Assembly (NCBI GenBank): GCA_963834515.1
Contig: CAWICB010000001.1
Span: 372,001 to 436,000 of the forward strand
From: RYN-230 sp963834515
Lineage (GTDB): Bacteria; Actinomycetota; Actinomycetes; Streptosporangiales; Streptosporangiaceae
Reading direction: 5' to 3'
DNA: 64,000 nucleotides
Shown: positions 27,693 through 36,652 of the stretch, piece by piece
Layout: each line of letters starts with the position of its first letter
How positions within the stretch are numbered: the first letter of the stretch is position 1
Translations under genes and position numbers: made by a program
The notes under the pieces: model-generated
Seen by the model: the letters and a program-made list of their open reading frames with translations, nothing else
Told to the model about the DNA's origin: nothing
Databases searched by the model: none

Positions 27693-28457
27693 ATGAGCGC
27701 TGACGAGGTCATGCCCTCCGCCGCTCAGGTGGAGGCCGCCGCGAGCGGGCGGCCCACTCACTCCCGGGAGCCGCATTCTGGCGGTACCGCGGGACGGCTG
27801 AACTGGCTGCGGGCCGCCGTGCTGGGCGCCAACGACGGGATCGTGTCGGTGGCCGGTATCGTCATCGGGGTGGCCGGGGCCACCACGGCCCGCGGCCCTA
27901 TCTTCACTGCTGGGCTGGCCGGACTGGTTGCCGGGGCCGTGTCGATGGCGCTGGGCGAGTACGTGTCGGTGTCGAGCCAGCGCGACAGCGAGCGCGCCCA
28001 GATAAAACAGGAGAAACGCGAACTCGCGGACAGCCCGGACGCCGAATTCACCGAGCTGACCGCGCTGTACGAGGCCAAGGGCCTGTCCGTGGCCACCGCC
28101 CGCACGGTGGCCACCGAACTGACCGCACGCGGCGCCCTGTCCGCTCATCTGGATGCCGAACTGCACATCGACCCGGCTGACATCCCCAGCCCGGTCCAGG
28201 CCGCCGTCGCTTCGGCGCTGTCGTTCACGTCCGGTGCCCTGCTGCCGGTGCTGGCCATCCTGCTGCCGCCGGCCAGCCTGCGGGTCCCGGTTACCTTCGC
28301 CGCCGTCCTGATCGCTCTCGGCCTGACTGGCGCGCTCAGCGCCCGCCTGGGCGGCAGCAACGTCCGCCGCGCCGTGCTGCGGGTGATCATCGGCGGAGCA
28401 CTCGGCCTGGCCTTCACGTACGGCGTCGGGCACCTGTTCGGCACCGCTATCCACTGA
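27693..28457 (+). CDS. VIT1/CCC1-family membrane transporter
   Basis: A 254-residue protein of the vacuolar iron transporter family, which moves Fe2+ or Mn2+ out of the cytosol. The first transmembrane region carries the typical LGANDGIVSVAG, then ALGEYVSVSSQRDSE, where the metal-relaying residues sit. Three further TM helices close the protein. A charged helical segment (about 105-165) separates the two TM blocks. The ATG at 27693 has GGAAG upstream. No IdeR-like or DtxR-like box was seen in the 87-bp spacer. Confidence 0.92.
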   Translation: MSADEVMPSAAQVEAAASGRPTHSREPHSGGTAGRLNWLRAAVLGANDGIVSVAGIVIGVAGATTARGPIFTAGLAGLVAGAVSMALGEYVSVSSQRDSERAQIKQEKRELADSPDAEFTELTALYEAKGLSVATARTVATELTARGALSAHLDAELHIDPADIPSPVQAAVASALSFTSGALLPVLAILLPPASLRVPVTFAAVLIALGLTGALSARLGGSNVRRAVLRVIIGGALGLAFTYGVGHLFGTAIH

Positions 28458-29397
28458 CACTTCAGCTGGGGTGAAGCAACCGCCTCACCAGGACGCCACT
28501 GCTGATCACGACGCCACCGCGGCCCAGCCGGGACGCCACCGCGGCCCGGCCGGGACGCCACCGCCGCCCGGCCGGCTCCGCCCCGTGATCACCTTGACTT
28601 AGCACGGATCCGGTACCGGTATCCGGGCGATTTGTCCCGAATCTTGCGCACCGAACACGTGCTAAGTGCGCGGAGATCCGGTGCTACTGGCCGCGAGCCG
28701 TTCGACGGCGACTTCAGTGCGGGAGCATCGCGGTCACCGCGTCGCAGACTTCAACTCGCTGATGAGTACCTTCGGCTGGAGCAGGTCCCGGGCGTATGTG
28801 CACGAGAGCTTCTCGGGCATGAACGGCCGGGCCCACACCGGGAGTACTTTGTCGGAGCGATTTCCCGACCGTGCTGGGCTTCGCGGAGACTTCCAGGAGG
28901 AGCAGGTTCAAGTTTTGGTCGGTCAATCGCGACCGGCAATGCAACCCCGTCCGACAACAACGACGTGACGTCCAGTGAGTGCAGCAGTGTGCCGCAGAAC
29001 CTGTGGACTACACCGCCTGCACAGTGGCGTTCGCCGACACCCGTCGGTGGCCTCGCCAAGCCCGGCACCGCCCTCGCCCGCTCCCATCACATCGCCCTCG
29101 TCTTCGCCGACCCCCCACCTCGCCGGGCACGTTGGGTGGATGCTCGGCGGCTTCGTGGGTATCGAACGTGGCGTACGTCTCGGGTGATGTTGTGTCCTAC
29201 GTCGGCGATCGGTCGACTGCCGAGCAGGGAACTACGACGAAGTTCTTGGTGGAGCGCCGGGCGCCTGGAACAATGACGGCGCTTGCTGAGACGTGGCGCC
29301 GGGCGACCCTGTGCGCGCCGCCCGGCGCCACCACCCAAGGCGGTCCCCCGTCGGGAGCGGCTTCTTGTGTGGCGCAGTAGCCTTCAATTGGCGATGA
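28458..29397. other. Gene-poor region at the edge of the HerA/zeta module
   Basis: No reading frame could be supported over about 940 bp, although several 70-210-codon frames are open. Coding-like stretches change frame, which suggests decayed genes. The segment begins with a 22-bp tandem repeat (28510-28575). It also contains an inverted pair ACTTAGCACG (28597-28606)/CGTGCTAAGT (28658-28667) with CCGGTACCGG between (28610-28619). Confidence 0.45.
28510..28575. repeat. 22-bp tandem repeat, three copies
   Basis: Units of the form GACGCCACCGCGGCCCGGCC-GG start at 28510, 28532 and 28554 with one or two differences between copies. They follow the VIT1/CCC1 gene and may mark the left border of the accessory module. 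Confidence 0.85.
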
Positions 29398-29400
29398 TGG

Positions 29401-29693
29401 CTAGCTGTTTCTGCGATCCTCGGCCCGCTTTGATTCAGCGACGGCTTCGGACAAAATCGTGTACTCCTCGTCGGTAAGTCTGCCTTGATCGTAGGCTGCA
29501 ACAACATCATCGAATGTTCCAGGGATGTATGGTTCCGGATCTTGCTGTGCAGCAGCCGCCATCTCAAATAGCTCTGTGGTTCGTTCCTAGCTGTGCGCGG
29601 CCATGAACGTTGGCGAAATCGCTGAGCCACTTCGTCCAGGCTCATCTTGCCGCTCCGCAGGGCATCAATCATGTTAGTTATTTCGCTCTTCAT
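29401..29693 (-). pseudogene. Small helical partner protein of the zeta toxin, one frameshift
   Basis: The first frame gives MKSEITNMIDALRSG, then KMSLDEVAQRFRQRSWPRT and ends its good part at PQSYL. After a one-base deletion near 29566 the next frame gives EMAAAAQQDPEPYIPG, DDVVAAYDQGRLTDEEY and SEAVAESKRAEDRRNS, then TAG at 29401-29403. Joined, this would be about 97 residues, acidic and mostly helical. The start overlaps the end of the zeta gene by 20 bp, so it was part of that operon. It is not an epsilon antitoxin by sequence, but its position makes an antitoxin or partner role possible (inference). Confidence 0.6.
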
Positions 29694-30714
29694 AAAGAGC
29701 TCCTCCTGGGCCAGTCGTCTCTTTCTTGTTCTGACCGCCCGACTCTATGAGTTGCGGTGCGCGTCTGTCCACCGAGTTGTCGTAGATGGACCACCTGTCT
29801 AAGTTGTGCTTTATGGTCTCGAAGGTTCTCCTATTCTGGCTTCCCCATTCTGGGTCTTTCTGGTCTTGGGACACCTTTTCGCGGAACCAATCTTCCGCCT
29901 AAACCTTCGCCGGCTCGATATTTGTCATGTCCTTCGCGATGTCTGGCCGCAACTCGCTCGATGCTCACCTCGATCGGAAATGTCCACGAATGTTCCCTCT
30001 ATGTAGCCGTAGTCCGGCAGAGCGCAGGTTGTTAATGCGCTCCTTAGTGAATCTTCTCGATGGACATGGTGATGTCCCAGATGATGTTCTTTCCGTCAGC
30101 CATAGATGCGCGAGTGCCAGACGCTTGGCAAGGTAGGAAGATTCTTCATGAGCAAGATCGGCGGCCTCCATGGGAGACAAGCCTTCTACTCGAGGAAGCA
30201 TGCCTCGGTGTGCCATCTCTGCCTTGATGTTATCCGGATTGATCACTAGATACTGTGATAGATCGATGCCAGCGTATTCGTTAAGCACTGTGGTTTTACC
30301 TGCCCCGCCGAGTCCTCCTGCAATGACTGCTTGTCGGGCGCAAGGCACGTCTCGCGCTACTGAATACATATCATTTACGAGCGCACTCTGGAGACGGTTA
30401 CGATCTGTATTCCATTGTCGTCCGTCGGGATCAATGGTGTAGAAGCGATGCGTCTCCAGTCCCTCACGACGCGCATTATCAAGACCGTTGCGCACTTCAA
30501 GTAGGTGCTCTGCCCACTCCTTGTCCGTTAGCGGGCGAGTGCATTCATTGTCTTGGTAGACGGGTGAGTTGTCGGATGGAGGGCCGTCCGGTGGGTCGGA
30601 TACTGGCGTTTCGGACTCGTTCTCAGGCGCGCATTGTGGATCGGAGTTCTGGTCCGAGCTCGCGCCCGAGGCTCTGTCCTGTGGTGGAGTCGCCGGATAC
30701 TTCCTCGGTCTCAT
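29674..30714 (-). pseudogene. Zeta-toxin family kinase, disrupted by several frameshifts
   Basis: Zeta toxins phosphorylate UDP-N-acetylglucosamine or related targets. The N-terminal 60 residues are acidic/Pro-rich, then PLTDKEWAEH opens the domain, with Walker A GGLGGAGKT (133-141) and NPDNIKAEMA. From about 30105 the homologous sequence hops frame at about 30105, 30046, 30012, 29978 and 29877. The pieces MADGKNIIWDITMS, KERINNLRSAG, GYIEGTFVDI, EGHDKYRAGEGLGGR and DPEWGSQNRRTFE all match the family, ending at the TAA 29674-29676. No in-frame nonsense substitution was noticed within the pieces, so recent decay or sequencing indels are both possible. Confidence 0.75.
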
Positions 30715-31165
30715 TGCTTCTGCCGGCTGGTTTGGCCGACCCTGTGAAGTCTTTAGGTTCGGCTAGTTCTCTGGCCGCGTCCTCAGTGCTGGGTGGCTCA
30801 TCGTCGGGTTCTGCCGAGGCGTCGGCTGCGCGTGGCTGCTCTTGCTGCCGCTCAGGTCGTTCGGCTGGCTGTTCCGCTACCCGCTCCGGCGCCCCGGGCT
30901 TACCTTCTTCTGGCCCAGCCCGTTCCTCAAGGTCGAGATCCGGCGGATCTCTGTCTAACAGCGATTCCTCATCCGGCGATGGGAGACGGTCGGCGTGTTC
31001 TTGACGGGTGCGGGCTTCGGCTTGTTCGGCGGCATCGGTCTCGCCGCTCTCCACCGACTCCACCGACTCCGCGAGCCGTTTTTCTGGTCCGGGCTCTCCG
31101 GGCTGGGCATCATCGCCCGCCCGGTTCGGCTCGTCGTCGCTGTCGCGGAACTGGTCTGCGTCCAT
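30623..31165 (-). CDS. Acidic low-complexity protein between HerA-like ATPase and zeta toxin
   Basis: A 180-residue protein of mostly Glu, Asp, Pro, Arg and Ala, probably disordered, with no recognisable domain. The ATG at 31165 lies three bases after the ATPase stop, and its ribosome site GGGAGG overlaps that stop, so translation is likely coupled. Its last 92 bp overlap the zeta start in another frame, and both frames encode similar Pro/Glu/Ser-rich sequence. It may therefore be the true N-terminus of the zeta protein separated by an indel. Confidence 0.55.
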   Translation of the reverse strand: MDADQFRDSDDEPNRAGDDAQPGEPGPEKRLAESVESVESGETDAAEQAEARTRQEHADRLPSPDEESLLDRDPPDLDLEERAGPEEGKPGAPERVAEQPAERPERQQEQPRAADASAEPDDEPPSTEDAARELAEPKDFTGSAKPAGRSNETEEVSGDSTTGQSLGRELGPELRSTMRA

Positions 31166-31168
31166 GCG

Positions 31169-34100
31169 TCACCTCCCGCTGCCTGATGTGGCCCGCAGGT
31201 AATCGAGTGGCCAGCGGCAGTCGTGGAACTCGTCGAGCGCCCCGGACAGCCGTTGCTCCCAGTCTTCGTCCCCGGCCCGTGCCCCCACGGCCCGCTCCAC
31301 AGCGGACGGGTCCGCGGTGCCGAAAGCCACGCGCCGCACCCGCTCCGGGTCCCGCTGGTCGGCGTCGTACCAGCGCTGCACGATGCCGATCTGCCGGGCA
31401 CATGTCTCGCCGGGGATGGACCGGCCACCGGAGCGCTCGAAAGCGGCGGACTGCGGGTGCCGTCGGGCGCCTGGCGTGTGCCGGTCCAGCGTCTTCAGGT
31501 CGTCGAGGATCAGCGCCCACCGGAACGCGGGCGCCAGCCACCGCGGCTCGGGGAACGAGCACTCTATGCCCCGGTCCGCGATCCACCGGCGCAAGGCGGC
31601 CGCTACGTGCCTGGCCAGCGCCCCGGGGCTGACCCGCGCCGAACTCGCCGGAATCCGGCACGCGACCGCCGCGTCCACCGCGTGCGACACCGCGCAATCG
31701 AGCAGCCGGCCTGAGCCCTCGGGCCGCCCCGCACCGGCCAGCGCCCCAGACCCCGCCGCACCCGCCAGCGACCCAGGACCCGCCAGCGACCCAGGACCCG
31801 CCAGCGACCCAGGACCCGCCAGCGACCCAGGACCCCCCGCCCCCGCCAGCCCGGCCAGCCGCGACGCCAGGTCACTCCCCGCCACGGGCACCGGCATCAG
31901 CCAGCCGGTCAGGTGGGCCAGCACGGCCAGTTCCGCCCACAGCACCAGCCCGGGTACTTCTTCCAGCACCCGCTGGGCCGTCCGCATGTCCCGGAGTGTG
32001 CATGGCGCAGAACGGCAGTCAGCCCCACACGTGCCCGACCGCCGCGAAACCACCGCGTCAGGGGCCCCTGTCCCCCCGCCACCAGCCGTTTCGCGTGAAG
32101 TGCCGTCCGGCATCTGGGCCAGCACCGGGAAGTCCATCCCGTCGGCGAATACGGCGGCCTGCCCGGGCGGCAGCGTCACCAGGTACCGCGACTGCGCGTC
32201 GGTCAGGTTCATGGTCGCCCCGACCGTGTCCCGGTCGTCGGCCGCGGGCAGCCGGTGCACGATCTTGACCGCGGTGTTCTTGATCACGTCGGGAATCAGC
32301 TTGGCCGGGATCTGCTCGGCGATGACCAGGCCCTCGCCGTAGGCCCGGATCTCGGCCAGCAGCCCGGCGAACATCTCCACCGCGTGCGCTGCGGCCCCGC
32401 TCCCGCCGGCCCCGGCGTCTGGCCGCCGCAGCAGCCGGTGCGCTTCCTCGAACACCGCCAGGTGCCGCAGTCCCGCCGCCGCCCCGGTGCCCCCACCATC
32501 AGAACGCGCCCGCAGCCGCAGCTGCTCGGTCAGCTGGATCAGCACCGTCCCCATCAGGAACGCCTTGTCCCGGTCGTCCCCGACGTCCTCGATCTCGAAC
32601 ACCACGTTCCGGTCCAGCAGCCGCCCGAAGTCGATCGGGTGCCCGCCCTCGAAGAACCGCCCCGTGGTACCGAGCCGCAGGCTGGACAGCCGCACCCGGA
32701 TGAACCCGCGCACGTTGTCGGTGATCTCCCGCCCGTACCCGACTTCGGTCACCACCCGCTCGGCGGCTGTCTGCAGGTCACCGAGCGCCGGGTATCCCGG
32801 CCGGACGCCCGGGGTGGCCGGCTCGCCGAGGGCCAGGTCCCAGCCCGCCTGCTCGTACACCCGCGTCACCGCCGCCGACAGCACCTGCGGGAACGGCTCG
32901 TCGGCCGCGAACGAGGCCAGGAACAGCGCCCGCACCAGGTCCGCATGCGTCTGCAGCGGGAACCGCCGCCCGTCCGGCCCGGCCGCGGGCTCCAGCGGAT
33001 TGATTCCCGCCGCGACCTGATCCGCCTCCCCGGGCCGGATCCGCACCACTTCAACCCCAGTTAGCCGAACGCTCATCAGCCGGTACTCACTCTTGGCCGG
33101 CTCGACGACGAGCCAGGGCAGCCGAGCCGCTGACGCGGCCTCCAGCAGAGCCCGCACGGTTTGCGATTTGCCGGCGCCGGTCGCGCCGCACACGAACACG
33201 TGCCGGTTCAGTGACGCGGCTGGCAGCGCGAGGTCCCCAGCCGGGACCCCGTTGCGGTCCAGCACCGTGCCCACCCGGAGCGAAACCGGCGCGCAGCCAT
33301 CGTGGGCGGCCGGCTGCTCCACGGTGACGTCGAAGTCCGGGCGGAGCACCAGCCGGACGCCGGGCACCTCGCTCTCCGGCACCTGGGCCAGCGCGGCCAG
33401 CAGCGCGGTGCTGCCGCAGACCGGGAACATGGCCTCCGCGCCGGTCCCGGGTTGTGGGTACGGAGTATCGAGCAAGTCGGGGAGCGTTCCCGTCCGGCAG
33501 CCAGCAGGAGCCAGCGTGTAGGGCAGGCCGCTGGTATCGGCGCACGCGCAGAGCAGCCCGCCGACCTGCGCGGCCGCTTCCGGATCGGCCGCGCCGGCCA
33601 GCAGGTGCAGCCGCCACAGCCCAGCCGACAGGCCGGCCCGCAGTTCGGTGTGCCGGAGGGCGAGCCGCCGGCTGTCCACTGCTTTGCCCGGGTCGCGTTC
33701 GGCCAGGCCGGCCGTTAGCCGCTGCCGGTCGGCCACCTCAGCGGCGAGCTTCCCGGCCTCAGCCGGAGTCAGCGGGTCGGCCAGCAGCAGCCAGCCGAAC
33801 GGGCCGCGCCACGCGGTCAGCAGCCCTTCGTCCAGCGACACCGGCGGCGGCGGGGCCGGGCCCGCCGCCTCGGCCAGCAGGCCGTCGGCGATCCCGGCGA
33901 TCGCCGTCCAGCACGGCAGCCCGGCCATCGCGGCGGCCAGCCCGCCGGGCGGCACGACGGTGCCCCGGGCCCCGGTGGGTAAGGCCAGCGGCACCTCGCC
34001 CGCGGCCGGCGTGGCTGGGCTCTCCTCGGCGCGCACCGCCGATCCGGCCACCAGAACGTGCACCGGACGGCCGGGGGTGGTCCGCACCCAGCCGAGCGCG

Positions 34101-34273
34101 ATCGTGCCTCCGGCGCTGCCTCCGCTGGCCGCGCCGTGAAAGGCGGCGGTCAGGCTGGCGGCACGCTGGGCGCGCCGCACGTCCGCGCCGCGGCCATAGC
34201 CTGCCGGGCGCGCAATCTGGGTGATCCGGTAGCCGTCCAGGCCGGATAGTCGCGCCCACGCCGTGCCCGTCAT
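31169..34273 (-). CDS. HerA/DUF87-like ATPase, 1034 residues
   Basis: This is a FtsK-HerA superfamily motor. An uncharacterised N-terminal region (about 1-300) precedes the ATPase core. Walker A is GATGAGKS (363-370), followed by VVEPAKSEY; Walker B is LAVFEEAHRLL (about 603), then the family-typical GLVIAEQIPAKLIPDVIKN. After the core come a Cys cluster CGADCRSAPC (possible zinc site) and a GPGSLA repeat encoded by an 18-bp VNTR (about 813-837). A C-terminal domain rich in Trp and Arg ends the protein. HerA-like proteins process DNA ends or pump DNA; many solitary ones belong to conflict systems. It heads an operon with the acidic protein and zeta toxin. Confidence 0.85.
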   Translation of the reverse strand: MTGTAWARLSGLDGYRITQIARPAGYGRGADVRRAQRAASLTAAFHGAASGGSAGGTIALGWVRTTPGRPVHVLVAGSAVRAEESPATPAAGEVPLALPTGARGTVVPPGGLAAAMAGLPCWTAIAGIADGLLAEAAGPAPPPPVSLDEGLLTAWRGPFGWLLLADPLTPAEAGKLAAEVADRQRLTAGLAERDPGKAVDSRRLALRHTELRAGLSAGLWRLHLLAGAADPEAAAQVGGLLCACADTSGLPYTLAPAGCRTGTLPDLLDTPYPQPGTGAEAMFPVCGSTALLAALAQVPESEVPGVRLVLRPDFDVTVEQPAAHDGCAPVSLRVGTVLDRNGVPAGDLALPAASLNRHVFVCGATGAGKSQTVRALLEAASAARLPWLVVEPAKSEYRLMSVRLTGVEVVRIRPGEADQVAAGINPLEPAAGPDGRRFPLQTHADLVRALFLASFAADEPFPQVLSAAVTRVYEQAGWDLALGEPATPGVRPGYPALGDLQTAAERVVTEVGYGREITDNVRGFIRVRLSSLRLGTTGRFFEGGHPIDFGRLLDRNVVFEIEDVGDDRDKAFLMGTVLIQLTEQLRLRARSDGGGTGAAAGLRHLAVFEEAHRLLRRPDAGAGGSGAAAHAVEMFAGLLAEIRAYGEGLVIAEQIPAKLIPDVIKNTAVKIVHRLPAADDRDTVGATMNLTDAQSRYLVTLPPGQAAVFADGMDFPVLAQMPDGTSRETAGGGGTGAPDAVVSRRSGTCGADCRSAPCTLRDMRTAQRVLEEVPGLVLWAELAVLAHLTGWLMPVPVAGSDLASRLAGLAGAGGPGSLAGPGSLAGPGSLAGPGSLAGAAGSGALAGAGRPEGSGRLLDCAVSHAVDAAVACRIPASSARVSPGALARHVAAALRRWIADRGIECSFPEPRWLAPAFRWALILDDLKTLDRHTPGARRHPQSAAFERSGGRSIPGETCARQIGIVQRWYDADQRDPERVRRVAFGTADPSAVERAVGARAGDEDWEQRLSGALDEFHDCRWPLDYLRATSGSGR
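31763..31834. repeat. 18-bp VNTR, four perfect copies, in the HerA-like gene
   Basis: CGCCAGCGACCCAGGACC is repeated four times without change (31763-31834), encoding Gly-Pro-Gly-Ser-Leu-Ala on the minus strand. It separates the Cys cluster/ATPase from the C-terminal domain and keeps the frame open. Confidence 0.95.
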
Positions 34274-34372
34274 CGGTGTCCCCAGGCTATTTCTGCCGGA
34301 TGCGTTAAGTGTCCGGACTCAGCGTAATCGCACGACATGCGGTTCGCTGGCCAAGTTGGCTGCGCAGGCTGG

Positions 34373-36004
34373 TCACGAAGCCCGGGCGGAGCCGTCTGCG
34401 GCGGACTCGTGCGCGTGCTCCTCGGGCGGCGGGCCACCGGACGCGTGCACCGGAACCTGGCCCAGCGCGCGCAGGTAGGTCTCGGCCCAGTGCGCCACGT
34501 CGTTCTCCAGCACCCGGCGGCGCATCGAGCGCATCCGGCGCCGCGCCTCGGCCGGGGAGATGGACGCCGCCCGCACGATGGCCTCCTTGAGCCCCTCGAT
34601 GTCGTGCGGGTTGACGATAAACGCGCCAGTCAGCTCGTCCGCGGCCCCGGTGAACTCGCTGAGCACCAGCGCCCCGGTCTCATCGTGGCGGCAGGCGACG
34701 AACTCCTTGGCCACCAGGTTCATCCCGTCGCGGAGCGGGGTCACCAGCATCACGTCCGCGGCCAGGTAGAGCGCGGCCATCTCCTCCCGCGGGTAGGACT
34801 GATGCAGGTAGTGCACCGGTGGGCTGCCGACCTCCGCGAACTCGCCGTTGATCCGGCCGACCGTGCCCTCGACCTCGTCGCGCAGCCGCCGGTAGTGCTC
34901 TACGCGTTCCCGGCTGGGGCTGGCCACCTGGACCAGCACCGCCCCAGGCGGGCTGAGCTTGCCCTCGTTCAGCACTTCGCCGTACGCCTTCAGCCGGTGC
35001 AGGATGCCCTTGGTGTAATCCAGCCGGTCCACGCCGAGCAGCACAGTCTCCGGCTTGCCCAGCGCCTCACGGATCTCCTGGGCCCGGGCCTGGACCTCGG
35101 GACGCTCGGCGATCTCACCGAAGCCCCTGGTGTCGATCGAGATCGGGAACGCCGCGGCGCGGACGCTGCGGCCCCCGGTGCCCCGCCGGGCGGTCAGCCG
35201 CCGGCGGCGGCTGGTGTCGTCGGCCACCGGGGTGTCCGGCACCCAGACATACGATCCGTGCGTGGTCAGCCCGGCGCTGCGCCGGCAGGCGCGCAGGAAG
35301 TTGGTCGCGTCGCCCGACCGCTGGAAGCCGAGCAAGTCGGCGCCGAGCAGGCCCTGCACGATCTGCTTGCGCCACGGCAGCTGGGCGAAGATCTCGTAGC
35401 CGGGGAACGGGATGTGGGTGAAATGCCCGATCCGCACGTCGCTGCGCAGCGAGCGCAGCATCCCGGGCACCAGCTGGAGCTGGTAGTCGTGCACCCACAC
35501 GGTGGCACCCCCGGCGGCCTCGTCGGCGACCGCCTCCGCGTACCGGCGGTTGACCCGTACGTAGGCGTCCCACCACTCCCGGTGGAACTCGGGCTGCGCG
35601 ATCACGTCGTGATAGAGCGGCCACAGCGTGGCGTTGCAGAAGCCCTCGTAGTAATCCCGCACCTCGGCCGCGGACAGCCCCACGCTGACCAGGTGCATGC
35701 CGTTGGTGTCGAACGGTTCCGGCGGCTCGCCGGGGGACCCGGGCCAGCCGATCCAGGCCCCCTCGGCGGCGCTCATCACCGGTTCCAGCGCGGTGACCAG
35801 GCCGCCGGGGCTGGCCCGCCATTCGGGTTTCCCGTCCGGCCCCTCGGTGCGGTCGACCGGCAGCCGGCTGGCGGCCACGACCAAGCTGTACTGGCCGGGC
35901 TGACGTGGTGCAGCCCCGCTGTTTGCGGCGTCCGCACCAGCGTCCTGATCAGTCGGCGGGCCCGAGTTTTCCACGCGGCCTGCAACCCCTCTGATCGGCG
36001 GCAT
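34373..36004 (-). CDS. otsA: Trehalose-6-phosphate synthase (GT20)
   Basis: A 543-residue glucosyltransferase that joins a nucleotide-activated glucose and glucose-6-phosphate into trehalose-6-phosphate, a stress protectant precursor. It shows the N-terminal SRLPVDR, the GWPG loop, HDYQLQLVPGMLR, HIPFPGYEIF, LLGVDRLDYTKG and PLRDGMNLVAKEF. An Arg-rich insertion (about 265-285, DTSRRRRLTARRG) is unusual. No otsB phosphatase gene is adjacent. The start at 36004 (ATG after GGAGG) places about 35 low-complexity residues before the domain; a later start cannot be excluded. Confidence 0.93.
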   Translation of the reverse strand: MPPIRGVAGRVENSGPPTDQDAGADAANSGAAPRQPGQYSLVVAASRLPVDRTEGPDGKPEWRASPGGLVTALEPVMSAAEGAWIGWPGSPGEPPEPFDTNGMHLVSVGLSAAEVRDYYEGFCNATLWPLYHDVIAQPEFHREWWDAYVRVNRRYAEAVADEAAGGATVWVHDYQLQLVPGMLRSLRSDVRIGHFTHIPFPGYEIFAQLPWRKQIVQGLLGADLLGFQRSGDATNFLRACRRSAGLTTHGSYVWVPDTPVADDTSRRRRLTARRGTGGRSVRAAAFPISIDTRGFGEIAERPEVQARAQEIREALGKPETVLLGVDRLDYTKGILHRLKAYGEVLNEGKLSPPGAVLVQVASPSRERVEHYRRLRDEVEGTVGRINGEFAEVGSPPVHYLHQSYPREEMAALYLAADVMLVTPLRDGMNLVAKEFVACRHDETGALVLSEFTGAADELTGAFIVNPHDIEGLKEAIVRAASISPAEARRRMRSMRRRVLENDVAHWAETYLRALGQVPVHASGGPPPEEHAHESAADGSARAS

Positions 36005-36088
36005 CGCCTCCAGGTTACCTGGACGGCTGGGGTCAAACCTGGGCGGCTGGGCGCCGGCCCGCGTCCCACCGGCCGGGCCAGCCGCTGA

Positions 36089-36538
36089 TCAGCGCGGCAG
36101 CGGGCCGGTCACCTCGCGGATCGCGCCGGCCGTGGCCTCCAGTTCGTCCCGGGCCGGCGCCCGGCGCGGCCGCCTGGCCCGGAGCCCGAAGCCGTCGCCC
36201 TGGGTCCGCGGGATCACGTGCAGATGCACGTGGAACACTTCCTGCCCGGCCACCGCCCCGTCGGCCAGGAACAGGTCGGTTCCCTCGCAGAACCCCGACC
36301 GGCGCAGCCGCACGGCCAGCTGCTGCGCCACGGTGAACATCCGGGCCCCGGCGGCGGGGTCGAGCGTTTCCAGCCGGTCCGCGTGCGCCCGCGGGATGAC
36401 CAGCAGGTGGCCCCTGGTCAGTGGCCGGATGTCCAGGAACGCGACCACGTCGTCGCCGGTGTACACGAAGCTGGCCGGCTGCCGGCCAGCGAGAATCGCG
36501 CAGAAGATGCAGTGCTCGTCGGGTGCGGCCGTCGTCAT
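36089..36538 (-). CDS. HIT family hydrolase
   Basis: A 149-residue nucleotide-binding hydrolase. The HIT motif HVHLHVIP is intact, with the zinc-type CIFC near the N-terminus and HLLVIPRAHADRLETL. It probably cleaves adenosine-containing dinucleotides or nucleoside phosphoramidates. The ATG at 36538 gives the expected start (MTTAAPDEHCIFC). It is divergent from the SDR at 36653 across a long imperfect palindrome. Confidence 0.92.
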   Translation of the reverse strand: MTTAAPDEHCIFCAILAGRQPASFVYTGDDVVAFLDIRPLTRGHLLVIPRAHADRLETLDPAAGARMFTVAQQLAVRLRRSGFCEGTDLFLADGAVAGQEVFHVHLHVIPRTQGDGFGLRARRPRRAPARDELEATAGAIREVTGPLPR

Positions 36539-36565
36539 CCGCGCATTCTGCCGTCTCCCGGCGTC

Positions 36566-36612
36566 AGCGCGGTGCAATATGCCTCCACCGGCGAGGCATA
36601 ATGCAGCGCGCT
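36566..36612. repeat. Imperfect 20-bp-arm palindrome between HIT and SDR genes
   Basis: The arms 36566-36585 and 36593-36612 match at 18 of 20 positions around the loop CACCGGC. The left flank CGTCAGCGCGGTGCA (36562-36576) is identical to 17078-17092 at the edge of the other long palindrome. Here the flanking genes diverge, so it is not a terminator; it could be an operator or a mobile palindromic repeat. Confidence 0.7.
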
Positions 36613-36652
36613 CATGGCGGCGCTCATGTTGGCGGGCGGAAAGGCGGCGCGG

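Noticed and set aside
29401..29693. Epsilon antitoxin for the zeta toxin
   Set aside because: The reconstructed sequence does not resemble epsilon; only its position suggests a control role.
31763..31834. Repeat array as a CRISPR
   Set aside because: The 18-bp units are directly adjacent without spacers and encode an in-frame linker.
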